Shown here one piece after another: positions 1 to 11,912 of a DNA stretch of 64,000 bases (the stretch's first letter is position 1; every line of letters starts with the position of its first letter). The position numbers were made by a program, and so were the translations under genes. This DNA is from Notolepis coatsorum (lineage: Eukaryota > Chordata > Actinopteri > Aulopiformes > Paralepididae), in the NCBI GenBank assembly GCA_963971535.1, contig OZ020585.1, positions 24,247,236-24,311,235 of the forward strand, written 5' to 3'. A model generated the notes under the pieces. The model was not told the origin of the DNA, did not search any database, and saw only the letters and a program-made list of their open reading frames with translations.

Positions 1-405
1 TTGGACTATTGACAAAACCATACTAGGTAAATGACTGTACATTGGAGGGGGTTGGGTTAGGATATTTACAGGGGCCAGTGTTGAATTGCAGTCTCCCGTA
101 GGTGTCTCTTGAGAGAGGTTTTGAAAGTGGGTAGTGATCCACATTCCTTTACAGCTTTGGGTAGGGCGTTCCACATTGATGTGGCATAATTGCGAAACGT
201 GTTTAGTCCCTTATTTGAGCCGAATCTGGGTTTAACATGATTTGTGGAGCTCCCTCTGGTGTTGTGATCGTGGTATTCACTGACCTTTGGGAAGTATTTT
301 GCCATGTACATGGGTACCTTGGTCGTGTAGTGTATCTTGTAGACCAGGCCCATTGCAAGTTGCTGTACTCTGTCATCTACTCTAAGCCATCCTAGGTTGT
401 CAAAG
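1..405 (-). mobile_element. LINE 3' end, reverse-transcriptase C-terminus and 3' UTR (truncated)
   Basis: The minus strand encodes a conserved LINE ORF2 C-terminus containing NLGWLRVDDRVQQLAMGL, then NTRGSSTNHV, then WNALPKAV and FKTSLKRHL. The stop codon is near 66. The 3' UTR runs to the window edge and resembles the UTR at 17.34 kb (the CCCCCTCCAATGTACAG block). A second copy of the same protein end lies at 2.3 kb on the plus strand. The open frame upstream of about 405 does not match that copy, so this is a 5'-truncated insertion cut by the window edge. I place it as L2/CR1/Rex1-like from the C-terminal pattern; the exact clade is uncertain. Confidence 0.75.
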
Positions 406-783
406 TCAAAACCAAAAGTTATGTCAAAACCATAACTTTTAAAATATTCATTCCCAATCCTATTGTTGAACATACGATCGGTGAAGAATGAGGCAGTTCG
501 ACTTCTCTTCAGGCACTTTATTGATCGCCTGGACAATTATTCTCAACAGAAAGTTACCACTGGGTTATCATAAAAACAACGACAAACCGCTGGCTAACAC
601 TAAGACTCACTTTGTATGGCAACCCCTTAAGCTTACCCCCCATTTTGCAGAAAACAAAAGCGATTTGCATACCTTTTTTACAAAGCTTTATTTTATACGT
701 TATACTTATAGCACATGCATGAGTCTGGTCTCTTTTGAAAGGTAACATTCTGAAGTTGCTAAAGCAATAAAGAAAAATCATCA
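406..783. other. Unassigned interval
   Basis: No convincing coding sequence or repeat boundary was seen. Short open frames on both strands have no recognisable domain. Confidence 0.4.
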
Positions 784-791
784 GTGCTAAT

Positions 792-914
792 TAGGGGTGT
801 AATGATGCATCGATTAATCGAAATGCATCGATTCTAATGTGACGATTCAACTGCATCGATTTGAAAATGTTAGAATCGATTATACCGGTAATCTAAATTA
901 ATCAAAATTTTAAA

Positions 915-945
<31 letters not shown>

Positions 946-1165
946 GTGTATTGTTTTTATTGACCTATAGTCCATTCATGCTGAGTGAATCAGTTCCCCC
1001 AGCCACATTTGTATTCAACATTGATTGGGGAATTAACTGATAGAAAATTAATCGAAAATGTATCGAATCGAATCATGGTCAAATGAAGAGATTTCATGAT
1101 GCATTGAATCGTTCCCTGAATAATCGTAATCTAAATTAATCGTTGTGAGGTTTGTTACATCCCTA
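792..1165. mobile_element. hAT-type MITE, 374 bp
   Basis: It starts TAGGGGTGTAATGATGCATC and ends GTTACATCCCTA, giving short inverted termini (TAGGGRTGTAA). A perfect 8-bp target duplication GTGCTAAT flanks it at 784-791 and 1166-1173, which is the hAT signature. Inside are a run of about 27 T and several ATCGATT motifs but no coding sequence. It must have been mobilised by an autonomous hAT elsewhere. Confidence 0.88.
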
Positions 1166-1500
1166 GTGCTAATGTATTAGAGAAACAGAAGTTTAAGCAC
1201 ACTGAAATAAAATATCTTCTCTTGACTTGTTGCCAGATTCCTGTTTGTGGGTTCCAGATGAGAAGTAGGAGCTGGAAAACACAACGGTTCCATAGCCTGA
1301 AGTCTTATAGTCATACAGTAAAAAAAACAGGGAACATTTGCTTTGTAGAATGTTTTTTGTAATGTGTGTACCGCAATAATTCAGCGTGATTATCCAAAAT
1401 GGCCCTCCACTTCCATTAATTCTGACGCTTGAGTCAGGACAAAGGACTTCTTCGTCAAATCTCCCCACCTTCCCCCAGTAAGTGCCCCTTTTTCTTTTCT

Positions 1501-1520
1501 GGTTAGGGTTAGGGTTAGGG
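1501..1520 (+). repeat. Short interstitial TTAGGG run
   Basis: About three tandem vertebrate telomere hexamers occur here. This is far too short for a telomere, and chance or a repair scar explains it. Confidence 0.6.
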
Positions 1521-1559
1521 TCAAACAGCCTGAGTCCGCCATTGTATATATATATATAT

Positions 1560-1903
1560 TAGGGATGTCCGATATTCGCATTAAAAAGTGATATCGGAAA
1601 TTATCGGTATCGGTTTAAAAAAAAAGAAATAATAATACGTTTTTTTCTTTTTTTACATTTGTTTAACCTTTATTTACCCAGGCAAGCAAGTAAGAACAAA
1701 TTCTGATTTTATTTATTGTCAAAAGTATGCATAATGTTATTCCACGACAAGACATATGTAATGTTAATTACCTGAAATTATTCAGTTTTTTGGGGGGGAA
1801 ACCCTGCATATATCGGTATCGGTTGATATCGGTATCGGAAATTAAGAGTTGGACAATATCAGTATATCAATATCTGTAAAAAAGCCAATATCGAACATCC
1901 CTA
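1560..1903. mobile_element. hAT-type MITE, TAGGGATGTCCGATAT family, 344 bp
   Basis: Termini are TAGGGATGTCCGATAT and ATATCGAACATCCCTA. The interior is rich in ATCGGTATCGG. The flanks ATATATAT (1552-1559) and ATAGATAT (1904-1911) fit an 8-bp TSD with one mismatch, in a TA-rich target. The same family recurs at 7,713, 9,331 (fragment) and 62,991, so it is a successful local MITE family. No ORF. Confidence 0.85.
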
Positions 1904-2299
1904 ATAGATATATATATATACAGTATATATGTAATCCCTCATACTTGATGATGAGCAGTGGGGGTATCATCATTTGACAGAAGCGTGCCCAAGTTGCATG
2001 CCTATTGGCGCTCAGTCGCTACAGTCAGAACTGCAGTAACCCAGCTCCCATTTTTAACCACATGGACAACCTTTCCATTGGGGTGGTGGTGGGGGTGTGT
2101 GCTTGTAGTTGTGGTTGTAGAAATACATTTTCAGTACGAGATGGATTTCTTTGGCAAGGGACTTGTCAATTTCTGAACATTCTTTTCGATGTAAAGCCAG
2201 AGACTAGTGGAATGAACGGAGGCAATGAATTCATTATGAGGCCTCCTGCCAGGAGGGGAGCGATGATTTCATATCCACCCTGGGGAGCTTTGTGGGAGA

Positions 2300-3114
2300 G
2301 AACAAGATTTTTGTACAGGATCTCCTCTCTGGTAAATAAGAATACCTTGAAGACTCTAACAGGAGCACTCATTCAAGGTTTCTATGACTATGTTTGCACC
2401 TCATGGTACCAAAGCACCTCAAAGGCGCTAAAAACAAGGCTACAAAGATCACAAAACAAACTGGTCAGACTACTGCTTGGCTTTACTCCCAAACCCCACC
2501 TTACCCCTGCCCATTTTGACAATCTAGGATGGCTTAGAGTAGACGACAGAGTACAGCAACTTGCAATGGGCCTGGTCTACAAGATACACTACACCACTAA
2601 GATACCCATGTACCTATCGAAATACTTCCTAAAGGTCAGTGAAGTCCACGACCACAACCCCAGAGGGAGTTCCACAAATCACGTTCAACCGAGATTCGGC
2701 AAGGGACTAAACACGTTTTGCAATTATGCCACAATAATGTGGAACGCCCTACCAACAGCCGTAAACGGAATGTGAATCCCTACCCTCCTTCAAAACCACT
2801 CTCTAAGAGCACCTACGGGTGGCTGCAATTAGAAACTGGCCCCGGTAAATGTCAAAATCCCCCCCCCACCCAACCCCCTCCCATGTACAGTTTCTTCCCC
2901 TTCGGATGTATATATTTTTTTATGATCTCTTTTTTTTACACAGTACTGTATATTTGTATGTCTTGTATGTCATAAATGTCATGGTCAATTGAAAATGGAG
3001 GACCCTTATGTAAACAAGATGAAAGTATTTTTCTGGTCTTCATCCTCTTAGCAGTTTTGAGCTGTACTGTATTGTACCCATTCTGCAATCTGTTAATGTT
3101 TTCAATCAATCAAT
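2300..3114 (+). mobile_element. LINE fragment: RT C-terminal domain, 3' UTR and TCAA tail
   Basis: The plus-strand frame encodes LVNKNTLKTLTGALIQ, then TRLQRSQNKLVRLLLG, FDNLGWLRVDDRVQQLAMG and MWNALPTAV. This is the thumb and C-terminal end of a LINE reverse transcriptase. The frame stops at about 2775, but a shifted frame continues the family ending (ESLPSFKTTL), so it is a pseudogene with a frameshift. The 3' UTR holds C-rich runs and the block ATGTCATAAATGTCATGG, and ends with three TCAA units. The 5' truncation lies near 2300. Sequence before this (1904-2299) has no identifiable feature. Confidence 0.82.
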
Positions 3115-3307
3115 GAGCTCAGTCATGTAACACTGGCATTCTGTTTCTTGTATAATCTAACAATGACGATGATAATCATCTTTTTATGCCATATTGTTGC
3201 CTTATTTTTCTTTCTTTGGCATACAAATAAGTTTCAAACAATATGGCATAAAATTATGCTTTTATCAAAAAACTACAGTATGATGTTCTGATTCGGGCTG
3301 TCCTTAA

Positions 3308-3822
3308 CACTTTGAGTGCCACGAGGTGGCGCCAGAGTTAGCGCTTCAATGCCACCATCGGCGCCAATGTTACGCTTAATATCGCCTAATCTATGTTTTA
3401 AATTATGGCTATGTGTCTAATCTGCCCGTCGCTTATCAAAGAATCCTTTTCCAGTCAGTGCTGTAAAGGCAGATTGGTTTTTTATCGCTTCATTTCCGTT
3501 TGAGAGCATTTTGAAAAGCACCCGTTTTGAGGTAAAAAACAGTTCATTCTAGACCATTCTATGATAATCAGGATTTTTTTCCCAATCCATTTTCATTGAG
3601 TCCATTCCAAAATCCCTTATGTCATCTGGGAGACGATAGGGGGCGCTTTTTTCCACATCTGATCGCCGGCGACGCTCGGTTATACTAGGGTAGGCTCGCG
3701 TGATGCAATATGATTTCAGATCGCTAAAAAAAATAAAAAATAAAAAATCAGAGAAATCTCGTGAGTGGCTTTCAACATAACTATCGGAAACCCGAGATAT
3801 CTCGTGAGTGGCAGTGAAAGTG
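3308..3822. mobile_element. TTAA-flanked MITE (piggyBac-like), 515 bp
   Basis: TTAA flanks both sides (3304-3307 and 3823-3826). The termini CACTTTGAGTGCCAC and, inverted, CACTTTCACTGCCAC form imperfect TIRs. TTAA duplication is characteristic of piggyBac and Kolobok; CACTTTG-type ends favour piggyBac. No transposase is encoded. Related ends occur at 3,827, 6,306, 34,517, 36,893 and 38,914. Confidence 0.6.
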
Positions 3823-3826
3823 TTAA

Positions 3827-5060
3827 CTCTTTGAGCGCCACGCTCTTTCCCCATCTTTACTCAATGGCGCCAGCGTTATTGACCATTTTAGCGATGTTTG
3901 GAGACCCATCGTGTGTTCTGTATTATAGCTATGGAGACAATAGTATGGCTAATTTGACAGGCATTGTTCATAGTCCATCACTGACTAACAAGTTAATTTC
4001 TACATAATGTAGTGTGCACTATTACACGCTAAACGTCGCCCCTTTCCAAAAGAATCCAGTCTTTTTTCATAGATCACGAGATATGACGTTATATGCATTA
4101 TGCCCAAATCGCCTGAAACCCCAAATACTTCCAAATCAAAGGTATATACCCTGTACATATGTGTCTTCACAAAATCATCAAGGAGGGCGGCTAAGTGGCG
4201 CAGTGGGCAAGGCGCTCGCCACTAACGCAGGAGATGCTGGGTTCGAGCCCAGCTCTCTGCGTTGCTTCCGGCTTGGCTGGTCGTTCATACTAATACAATT
4301 CTGCAGTATTAGGGGGTGGGAAAGCCGGTGGGTTGGGATCGGACGTTGTGGACAGCGACTCCTACAGATCGGTTGGTGCGCCTGTACAGCAGAATCAGGA
4401 AGTATCGGGGGCAGCGTGAGCCTCCCACGCGTTACTCCTCGCCACTGAGAGATTGCGCTGTGCAGGTGAAAAGATGCAACGGCTGCCTCCTCGTGTACCG
4501 GAGGGGACACATGATGCAAGGCTTCGTCCACATTGCAGCCGACCACTGGGAGGCATGGTCTAACAACGTTCGAGACAGGGGGGGGTATAATTGGATAATA
4601 CGAAATTGGGATGGGAGAAAAATAGAAAATGGGGAAAAAAAGTAGATAAAAAAAAAACTCGTTTTAACTAAAAACTCTGATCGTTACCAAAAGCATGGTT
4701 GAGGTCTGGTAAAATACGACACTGTGATCGTTACAAAAACATGTTTCAGGTTCGGTAAAATAGACATAGAATATACCTTACCTTAGCCAGAAGGTACTCC
4801 AAAAAGAATAATCCCCAGTGATCCCATCGCCATCACGATTACTTGTGTATATGTCTATACTCGTGTATACGGAAAATACGTTTGAGGCGTTAAAATCTCC
4901 GAGCGATCGCTCTGTCCTCAGAAGGGGAGGAGTCCTTGCAAAAAACAAGAAAAAAGATAAGGGTCCCCACACCAAACTATTCCAGTTCAAAAGGTAGGCG
5001 ATACTGCCAACTGGCAGGATTCGATCGTCATTGCAATTGTAACGTACCGCAATTGTAACG
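3827..5060. mobile_element. Second TTAA/piggyBac-like element, interrupted by a SINE
   Basis: It begins directly after the shared TTAA at 3823-3826 with CTCTTTGAGCGCCACGC. Its interior (GGCGCCAGCGTTATTGACC, TATTATAGCTATGGAGA) is repeated in the copies at 34.5 kb and 38.0 kb, which allows the 4,189-4,665 SINE to be seen as an insertion. The right end decays at about 5,060 before a LINE fragment. Non-coding; open frames within it belong to the SINE or are chance. Confidence 0.6.
4189..4665 (+). mobile_element. tRNA-derived SINE, about 480 bp, A-rich tail
   Basis: The head contains an A-box-like TAAGTGGCGCAGTGGGCAAG and a B-box-like GGGTTCGAGCCC, the internal RNA polymerase III promoter of a tRNA-derived SINE. 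A long unrelated body follows (CGGACGTTGTGGACAGCGAC, GAGGCATGGTCTAACAACG) and an A-rich end near GGGATGGGAGAAAAATAG. Closely matching copies lie at 23,829 and 33,995; more diverged copies are at 8,458-9,330 and 38,946. The TSD is not clear for this copy. Confidence 0.8.
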
Positions 5061-5091
5061 CTGATAGAAGCCTGCCCTCCAAATTATAAGT

Positions 5092-6059
5092 ATTATCAAT
5101 CGGTCAGACAAAATAGAAAAGGGGGAGGGCTTGCGCTATTTTATCTACATCGTTTGTATGTAATGACATTGACATAGGTGAATTTACATCATTTGAATAT
5201 CTTGCTATTGAGCTCAAAGCTGAACTGTCTTTGCTCATCATCACATTGTACCGGCCACCAAAATACTAGGGCTGATCTTCGATTTATTTTTTGGAATTCG
5301 AAGCTTCGGGGCCGAGATTCGATTTTAATTCGAAGCTTCGAAATATAAAGATTTCTATAAAAAAAATGTAAAAAAAAATTTAAACCCTTTTTTTTATAAA
5401 AAAAAATAAAATGTTGTGGGACTTGTACAGCACTTTGTTCAACTTTGTCAGTGCTGTAAAGTTTTAACTTTTTTAAATCTTAGACAAACTAAACACTTTG
5501 CTTCCATGAAATATTGTAAGCCGTCATTTGAGGCTTTATAAAAGCAGCACAATGAACACAAATCTGTCAGTGCCGAGTCCGACCTCATCTTAAATAACAA
5601 ACAGCATTGCTTGTTGTAATTAACAAAGAGAGGCAGAGTTGATTTTGCAAACACATTTTTATTTTTTTTATTCATATTCATATTATTATTTTTCTTACAT
5701 AATCAAATTTTATTTTCATATTCGAATCCCATGCCCATCGAACAAAGCTTCAAAGCTTCGAAGTATTTAAGACAGCCCTACAAAATAGTCATCAATATTT
5801 CTGCAGGAATTCTCAGAGCTAATCTCAGTCGGTATCCTTAGATGTGAAAGATTAATCATACATGGAGATCTGAATATTCATATAAATAAGAAGAACGATC
5901 CCAAGGCTATTGAGTTTACCAACCTACTGGACAGCTTTGAGCTAATACAACATGTAAATAAACCCACTCACCAACATGGTAACACCCTAGACTTAGTGAT
6001 GACAACAAGGCTGAACATTGATAAAGTATCAGTAATCGAATTACCTATACCGCTGCCTA
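5092..6059 (+). pseudogene. LINE endonuclease-domain fragment, split by a hAT
   Basis: Conceptual translation on both sides of the hAT gives one endonuclease/exonuclease/phosphatase domain: GEFTSFEYLAIELKAELS then LYRPPK before the insert, and HGDLNIHINKKNDPKA, LLDSFELIQHV and THQHGNTLDLV after it. The GDLN and TLDL motifs are typical of LINE APE-type endonucleases, which nick target DNA. There is no start codon, no RT domain, and the frame breaks at the ends, so it is a dead fragment. It is cut at about 6,060 by a TTAA-type repeat. Confidence 0.75.
5267..5780. mobile_element. hAT-type MITE, 514 bp, inside the LINE endonuclease
   Basis: Termini TAGGGCTG and CAGCCCTA are flanked by CAAAATAC (5259-5266) and CAAAATAG (5781-5788), a 7/8 match to an 8-bp TSD. 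Subterminal sequence repeats TTCGAAGCTTCG in both orientations. Removing the element and one TSD restores the LINE reading through the junction, so it inserted after the LINE. No transposase. Confidence 0.82.
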
Positions 6060-6069
6060 CGTTTTTGCA

Positions 6070-6306
6070 ATGTGGATTGCAATGTGGATCGAACCGCGCC
6101 ATGCATATAACACGTCATATCTCGCGATCTAGAAAAAAAGACTGGATTATTTTGGAAAGGGGCGATGTTTAGCATGGAATAGCGCACAAACTAAAGTATG
6201 TAGAAATGAACTAGTTAGTCAGTGTTGGACTACATCGCGAAAACGGTCAATAACGCTGCATGGCGCCATTGAGTAGAGATGGGAAAACAGCGTGGCGGTC
6301 AATGAG
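6070..6306 (-). mobile_element. TTAA/piggyBac-like element, end fragment
   Basis: This is the inverted form of the 3,827 element's left end (blocks such as GGTCAATAACGCTG and TGGCGCCATTGAGTA). It finishes with GGTCAATGAG against TTAA at 6307-6310. Only about 240 bp remain. Confidence 0.6.
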
Positions 6307-6310
6307 TTAA

Positions 6311-6569
6311 TAATGATGTTCTTCATACAACTATGGCAAGATTTATCTTTAAACATGTAGCAATTGCAATGTATGACGCAGTACATGAAATCAAGGAGTA
6401 CATACTCCGAGATACATATTATTAGTAACTGGGAATTGGCAGGTAAGTTACTAATACATTTAAATCACACATTTGTAGTGGGTGCTATGGACATAATTCA
6501 CCATTGTATTGTGTTGATGTATTGATGGGGCACTGTCGCTTTAAGGAGGTTGGTTTTGGGGTTGGGCTT
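6311..6569. other. Unassigned interval
   Basis: Nothing recognisable was found here on either strand. Confidence 0.4.
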
Positions 6570-7500
<931 letters not shown>

Positions 7501-7712
7501 ACCACTAGTTGGGCTTGGAGAAGATGTGCTGGTGGAATGTCATTGATAAAATGTTTGGTTACTACGAGCTGTCAGAGGCTAGCACGGCATAGATCTGACA
7601 GCTGTCACTTGTGCTAAAAATATAATAAATGACACACAGCTTTGTGTTGTCGCAAGATAGAAATTGTGCGTTTCTCCTTTCCAACGATTTCTACACATTC
7701 ATAAATATACAG

Positions 7713-7983
7713 TAGGGATGCTCGATATTGGCTTTTTTACCGATACCGATATACCGATATTGTCCAACTCTTAATTTCCGATACCGATATCAAACGATAT
7801 CAACCGATACCGATATATGCAGGGTTTCCCCCCCCAAAAAACTGAATAATTTCAGGTAACTAATAATTTCACTGGATATATATATAACAAATATTGTTAT
7901 TGTTTTATTTTTTTTAAACCGATACCGATATTTTCCGATATCACATTTTACTGCCGATATCGGTATAATATCGGACATCCCTA
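7713..7983. mobile_element. hAT-type MITE, TAGGGATG family, 271 bp
   Basis: Termini TAGGGATGCTCGATATTGG and ATATCGGACATCCCTA. A perfect 8-bp TSD ATATACAG lies at 7705-7712 and 7984-7991. Same family as 1,560 and 62,991. Non-coding. Confidence 0.9.
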
Positions 7984-8457
7984 ATATACAGTACATTCAT
8001 TTGAAAGAAATTTTGACTAAATAAAAGGCTTAAAAAGAGGAATGTCACATAATTATGTTATTGCTGTGCTAAATCGGAAATCGGAGAGAGAATCCTCAAA
8101 TTGGGCAACTCCATAGACAACACATAGACGACACAACACTGACTTTGTGAAATATCAGCGGTTGTGTATTACATTAAAATATGGATTAGATGTCATCTGT
8201 GACAAATGAAATGGTAGAATGCAGACAATCTTTTGCATTATTCTTTTCAATTGAACCATTAATTGCATATCGATCCCAACAACCTCCCATAACTTCAAAA
8301 GCAAGACGAGGGTGTGTTGATTGTGTGATTTCTCTCGACATGCAAATCCAGAGAATGAGGGACGAGACGTCCCTAGGGATGCTGAACAGCACATTCCACT
8401 GTAAACAGTTTTTCAAATGAAATGAATCACAAAATGGAATGCCATTCACGTTTTAAT
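7984..8457. other. Unassigned interval
   Basis: No repeat boundary or protein domain was recognised; small open frames overlap on both strands without support. Confidence 0.4.
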
Positions 8458-8880
8458 TTTTATTTATTTATTTTTTTTATTCTCTTTTTCCCCCTCCTTC
8501 TTTTATCCGATTTTTCTCCCATCCCACTGTTAGTCGTTATGCCAATTCCCAACCCCCTTCCTGGTTGTTGCGCACTTTCCCCTACTGTTGGTCGGAGAGG
8601 CCGGAGACTGTCACATGCTTTCCTCCGACGCATGTGCAGCCAGCCGGCAGCCAGCCTGGCAGCGCAGATTCTCACCGGGAGAGTGTAACGTGTGGAAGGT
8701 CGCACTACCTCTCTCCAGATCCTACCCTTGCTGAGCAGGCACCCCGACCGAACTGTAGGGGTCGTTGTCCACAACGCCCAGGACCCACCCACGGCTCCCC
8801 TCCCCCTAACTCAGCCAAACGAGTTAGTATAGCGATCAGCCCGAGCCAAGGCAATGCTGACTCTCCGGGAGTCACCGGAG
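8458..8880 (-). mobile_element. tRNA-derived SINE, minus copy of a head-to-head pair
   Basis: Read on the minus strand it ends with GGCATAACGACTAACAGTGG and GGGATGGGAGAAAAATCGG-like sequence, and shares GACCCCTACAGTTCGGTCGG and CCTTCCACACGTTACAC with the neighbour on the plus strand. It is a diverged member of the SINE family at 4,189. Its tRNA-like head meets the head of the plus copy near 8,880. Confidence 0.72.
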
Positions 8881-9330
8881 CGGCTGGATTCGCCTGTTCG
8901 AATCCAGCTCACAGCTCCGACGTTGTCACCAGCTTGGCTGGCCGTTCACACTAATACAATTGGCTGTATTAGAGGGTGGGAAAGCTGGCGGGGTGGGTCC
9001 GGGTCGTTGTAAACTGCGACTCCTACAGTTCGGTCGGGGCGCCTGCTCAGCGCGGATAGGATCTAAGGGGGGTAGGGTGATCCTTCCACACGTTACACCC
9101 TCTCAGTGAGAGTCCACGCTGCCAGGTGAAAAGAAGCGGTTGATTGGCTAGACGTGTGTCGGAGGAAGCACGTGATAGCCTCCACTCTCCCAGACCGACT
9201 GTGGGGGGTAAGTGTGCAGCGACCAGGAAGGGGATTGGGAATTGGCATAACGACTAACATTGGGATGGGAGAAAAATCGGAGGAAAAAGGAGGGAAAAAA
9301 AATAAATAAAAAAAAATAAAAATAAAAAAC
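8881..9330 (+). mobile_element. tRNA-derived SINE, plus copy of a head-to-head pair
   Basis: It contains the family landmarks CGTTCACACTAATACAATTG, ACTCCTACAGTTCGGTCGGG, CCAGGAAGGGGATTGGG and GGGATGGGAGAAAAATCGG, followed by an A-rich tail. The B-box-like GTTCGAATCC near 8,900 sits in a small hairpin at the junction with the inverted copy. TSDs are not clear. Confidence 0.72.
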
Positions 9331-9395
9331 GATACAGATAATTTCCAATATTACATTTTAATGCCAATATCGGCCGATAATACCGGACATCCCTA
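9331..9395. mobile_element. hAT MITE right-end fragment
   Basis: The sequence ends ATACCGGACATCCCTA, the terminal signature of the 1,560/7,713 family. The left part is missing, probably displaced by the SINE pair. Confidence 0.65.
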
Positions 9396-9454
9396 TAGGA
9401 TACCTTTTAATACCCCGCTGACTGAATAAAACAAAACTCTTTTGTGCCTGTTAG

Positions 9455-9562
9455 GAGTGTCTTGCTCAAGGGCACTTCGACATGCTGCTGGGAAGAGCCA
9501 GAATCGAACTGGGAACTTTCAGATTACCAGATGACCTTCTACCACCTGAGCCACTGTTGCCA
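9455..9562 (-). mobile_element. tRNA-derived SINE head fragment
   Basis: The minus strand reads GTGGCTCAGGTGGTAGAAGG (A-box-like), then AGTTCGATTCTGG (B-box-like), then a CTTGAGCAAG block. This order is typical of fish tRNA-derived SINEs and resembles the copy at 30,196. It is not a functional tRNA because the cloverleaf and CCA-side acceptor pairing are not kept. Confidence 0.6.
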
Positions 9563-10137
9563 TTTTAACAGTAAACTTGTATTTGGAGATACTGTATAGA
9601 CTGACATACTGTAACCTATCTGTTCATAATACATTACGTATATTTACCAGTTTTCCTAATGGCCTTCCCCACAGCAATCTAAATAAAATAAGAATTTTGT
9701 TTAAACTGAATGCATGTCTCCTGCTTTTTCGTGGCTAGAATTCATGAGCAGACTTTATATATTCAGCATAAGGTTCCTAGGGTCATTGGGTCTCATTCTC
9801 CAACATTTTTCAAAGAGTTCTCTTCGAAGACTTATCTTGGAACTGACTGTGACAGAATCAATGACAAGTTCACTCTGAGTCCCGAACGTGCTGGTAATAT
9901 GTCTTAAGGGGCTGAAACGGTCGGACAAATGATATGATATGATATCTGCTTGGAGAATGGCATTCTGTCTTAAACTCAAAAGTGCGTCCCCGTTCAGGTC
10001 ATTTGCATACAAAACAACGCCTCCAGAGCTCCTTATAAGGCAAGGTAATGACGCAGCTGTGTGGAAATGGATGCGGAAGCGCTTTGGGAGTCTTGCGACC
10101 CATCGAAATGAGATTAGATTAATTAAAACCTGCCGCA
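9563..10137. other. Unassigned interval
   Basis: Short open frames on both strands (9,710-9,907 plus; to 9,755 minus) show no known domain. Confidence 0.4.
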
Positions 10138-10188
10138 GCGCGCGCACACACACACGCGCGCGCACGCACACACGCGCGCGCACGCAGT
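10138..10188 (+). repeat. Mixed (CA)/(CG) alternating repeat
   Basis: Alternating purine-pyrimidine CA and CG dinucleotides, potentially Z-DNA forming. Confidence 0.85.
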
Positions 10189-10810
10189 ATACTGTAGCAT
10201 ACGGCGTAATGAATGAACGCAGTATACTGCCCTGTCAAGGCAGACTGCAGTAACTTCCAAACAGTGAAACTGAGAAAAATGGCTTTAAAGTTTTTTGACT
10301 TGCCATCCAAAATGTGTTATAGGTAGATAGATGATAGTACCCATATTTAACATGTATTAATGAAGTAATCTTTAGGCATACAAAAATATGACGTAATTAT
10401 TTTAATTAACCCCAAAAAATCAGATACTGCACTCTGCTGCATGATTTCCTTGAATAATTATACAGGTAATGTACAGGCAAAGTGCAGTAACTTCAAATAC
10501 AATGTGGTTTTTCCTCCAGCTTTCATAACTTAACCTAGCCATTTTATTTGGATCATCATCATTCCAATATATTCAGGTGTTAAATTTCATTTTCAAAATG
10601 GCTAGGTTAAGTTATTGTGAGGTTTTGTCCGCTGCTCACCAACTTTCTCTGTTTTCTTTAAGCCTACTGTTAGAAATTCCCTTCTCACTCACTCTCTCTA
10701 GCCCCCACCCTCTCGTTCTTTACTCTCGTTTACTCTCAGTGGCCACACCTGGACTATTATCAATTACCTCTCGCACCTGTGGTGGCAGGCTAATTAGTTC
10801 CCCTGTGGGC

Positions 10811-10818
10811 TTTAAATA
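10811..10818 (+). promoter_or_regulatory. TATA-like box of the 5' LTR
   Basis: TTTAAATA lies about 33 bp upstream of GTGGGGTCGT (10844-10853), the proposed RNA 5' end. The same motif is present in the 3' LTR at the equivalent position. Confidence 0.5.
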
Positions 10819-11113
10819 CCAGGGCGCTTCCCCTCGTTTCGGCGTGGGGTCGTGTTGTATTCATGCTGAGTCATATTCTCTAACATCTAGACTCTTTCGG
10901 GAGATCCTCTGGTCTACCAATGCTGTAAGATGGATCTCTCCAGCCTTGAGATGTTTGCTCCAGCCTTCGTCTGCTGTCGCCGTAGCCTGTGGAGGAGACT
11001 GTTCTGCGCTCCCTGTAACTTCCACGGGAGGCACCCCAGCGTTCCACTGCAGACCCCAGCGCAGCTGTTCGTCCTGACGCACATCTAGACCAACGCGCAT
11101 CTTCCGGACCCTC

Positions 11114-11348
11114 GGGCTTGGCACGCTCTCCAGTCACCAGCGCGCAACGCGCATCTGCAAGGGCTTGGCACGCTCTCCAGTCACCAGCGCGCAACGCGCA
11201 TCTTCAAGGGCTTGGCACGCTCTCCAGTCTCCAGCGCGCAACGCGCATCTTCAAGGGCTTGGCACGCTCTCCAGTCTCCAGCGCGCAACGCGCATCTTCA
11301 AGGGCTTGGCACGCTCTCCAGTCTCCAGCGCGCAACGCGCATCTTCCA
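11114..11348 (+). repeat. Five tandem 47-bp units in the LTR
   Basis: Units start GGGCTTGGCACGCTCTCCAG at 11114, 11161, 11208, 11255 and 11302, each with a GCGCGCAACGCGCATC core. The identical array occurs in the 3' LTR from about 14,531. Confidence 0.95.
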
Positions 11349-11407
11349 AGGATCCTCGTGCTTGGCACACTCCTCCTCGCAGACGCACCCCGAGGCGTCT
11401 CTCGGTT

Positions 11408-11900
11408 CTGACGCGCACACCAAGGTGTGGCGCGCACTCTGTTCCTCGGCTCCGACAGCGGCTACCCGGTGGACGACACCCTCGCCACCGCCACTGTTCC
11501 GACGCGCACACCAAGGTGTGGCGCGCACTCTGTTCCTCGGCTCCGACAGCGGCTACCCGGTGGACGACACCCTCGCCACCGCCACTGTTCCGACGCGCAC
11601 ACCAAGGTGTGGCGCGCACTCTGTTCCTCGGCTCCGACAGCGGCTACCCGGTGGACGACACCCTCGCCACCGCCACTGTTCCGACGCGCACACCAAGGTG
11701 TGGCGCGCACTCTGTTCCTCGGCTCCGACAGCGGCTACCCGGTGGACGACACCCTCGCCACCGCCACTGTTCCAGCACTCTGTTCCTCGGCTCCGACAGT
11801 CGGCTACCCGGTGGACGACACCCTCGCCACCGCCACTGTTCCAGCACTCTGTTCCTCGGCTCGGACAGCCAGCCACCCGGTGGCGATGCCCTCGCCCCGC
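11408..11900 (+). repeat. Four 91-bp units plus two shortened units in the LTR
   Basis: Units start CCGACGCGCACACCAAGGTG near 11408, 11499, 11590 and 11681 and run through GGTGGACGACACCCTCGCC. Two shorter copies of about 70 bp follow. The match in the 3' LTR starts near 14,825. Confidence 0.93.
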
Positions 11901-11912
11901 TGCTGTTCCAGT

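Noticed and set aside
1501..1520. Telomere repeat TTAGGG
   Set aside because: Only about three units; no subtelomeric organisation around it.
8366..8390. TAGGGATGCTGAACAGC as a left end for the hAT fragment ending at 9,395
   Set aside because: The match ends after about 10 bases and no 8-bp duplication pairs with the right end.
11114..11348. Regular direct repeats resembling a CRISPR array
   Set aside because: Units are contiguous 47-bp tandem repeats with no unique spacers, lie inside an LTR, and the genome is eukaryotic.
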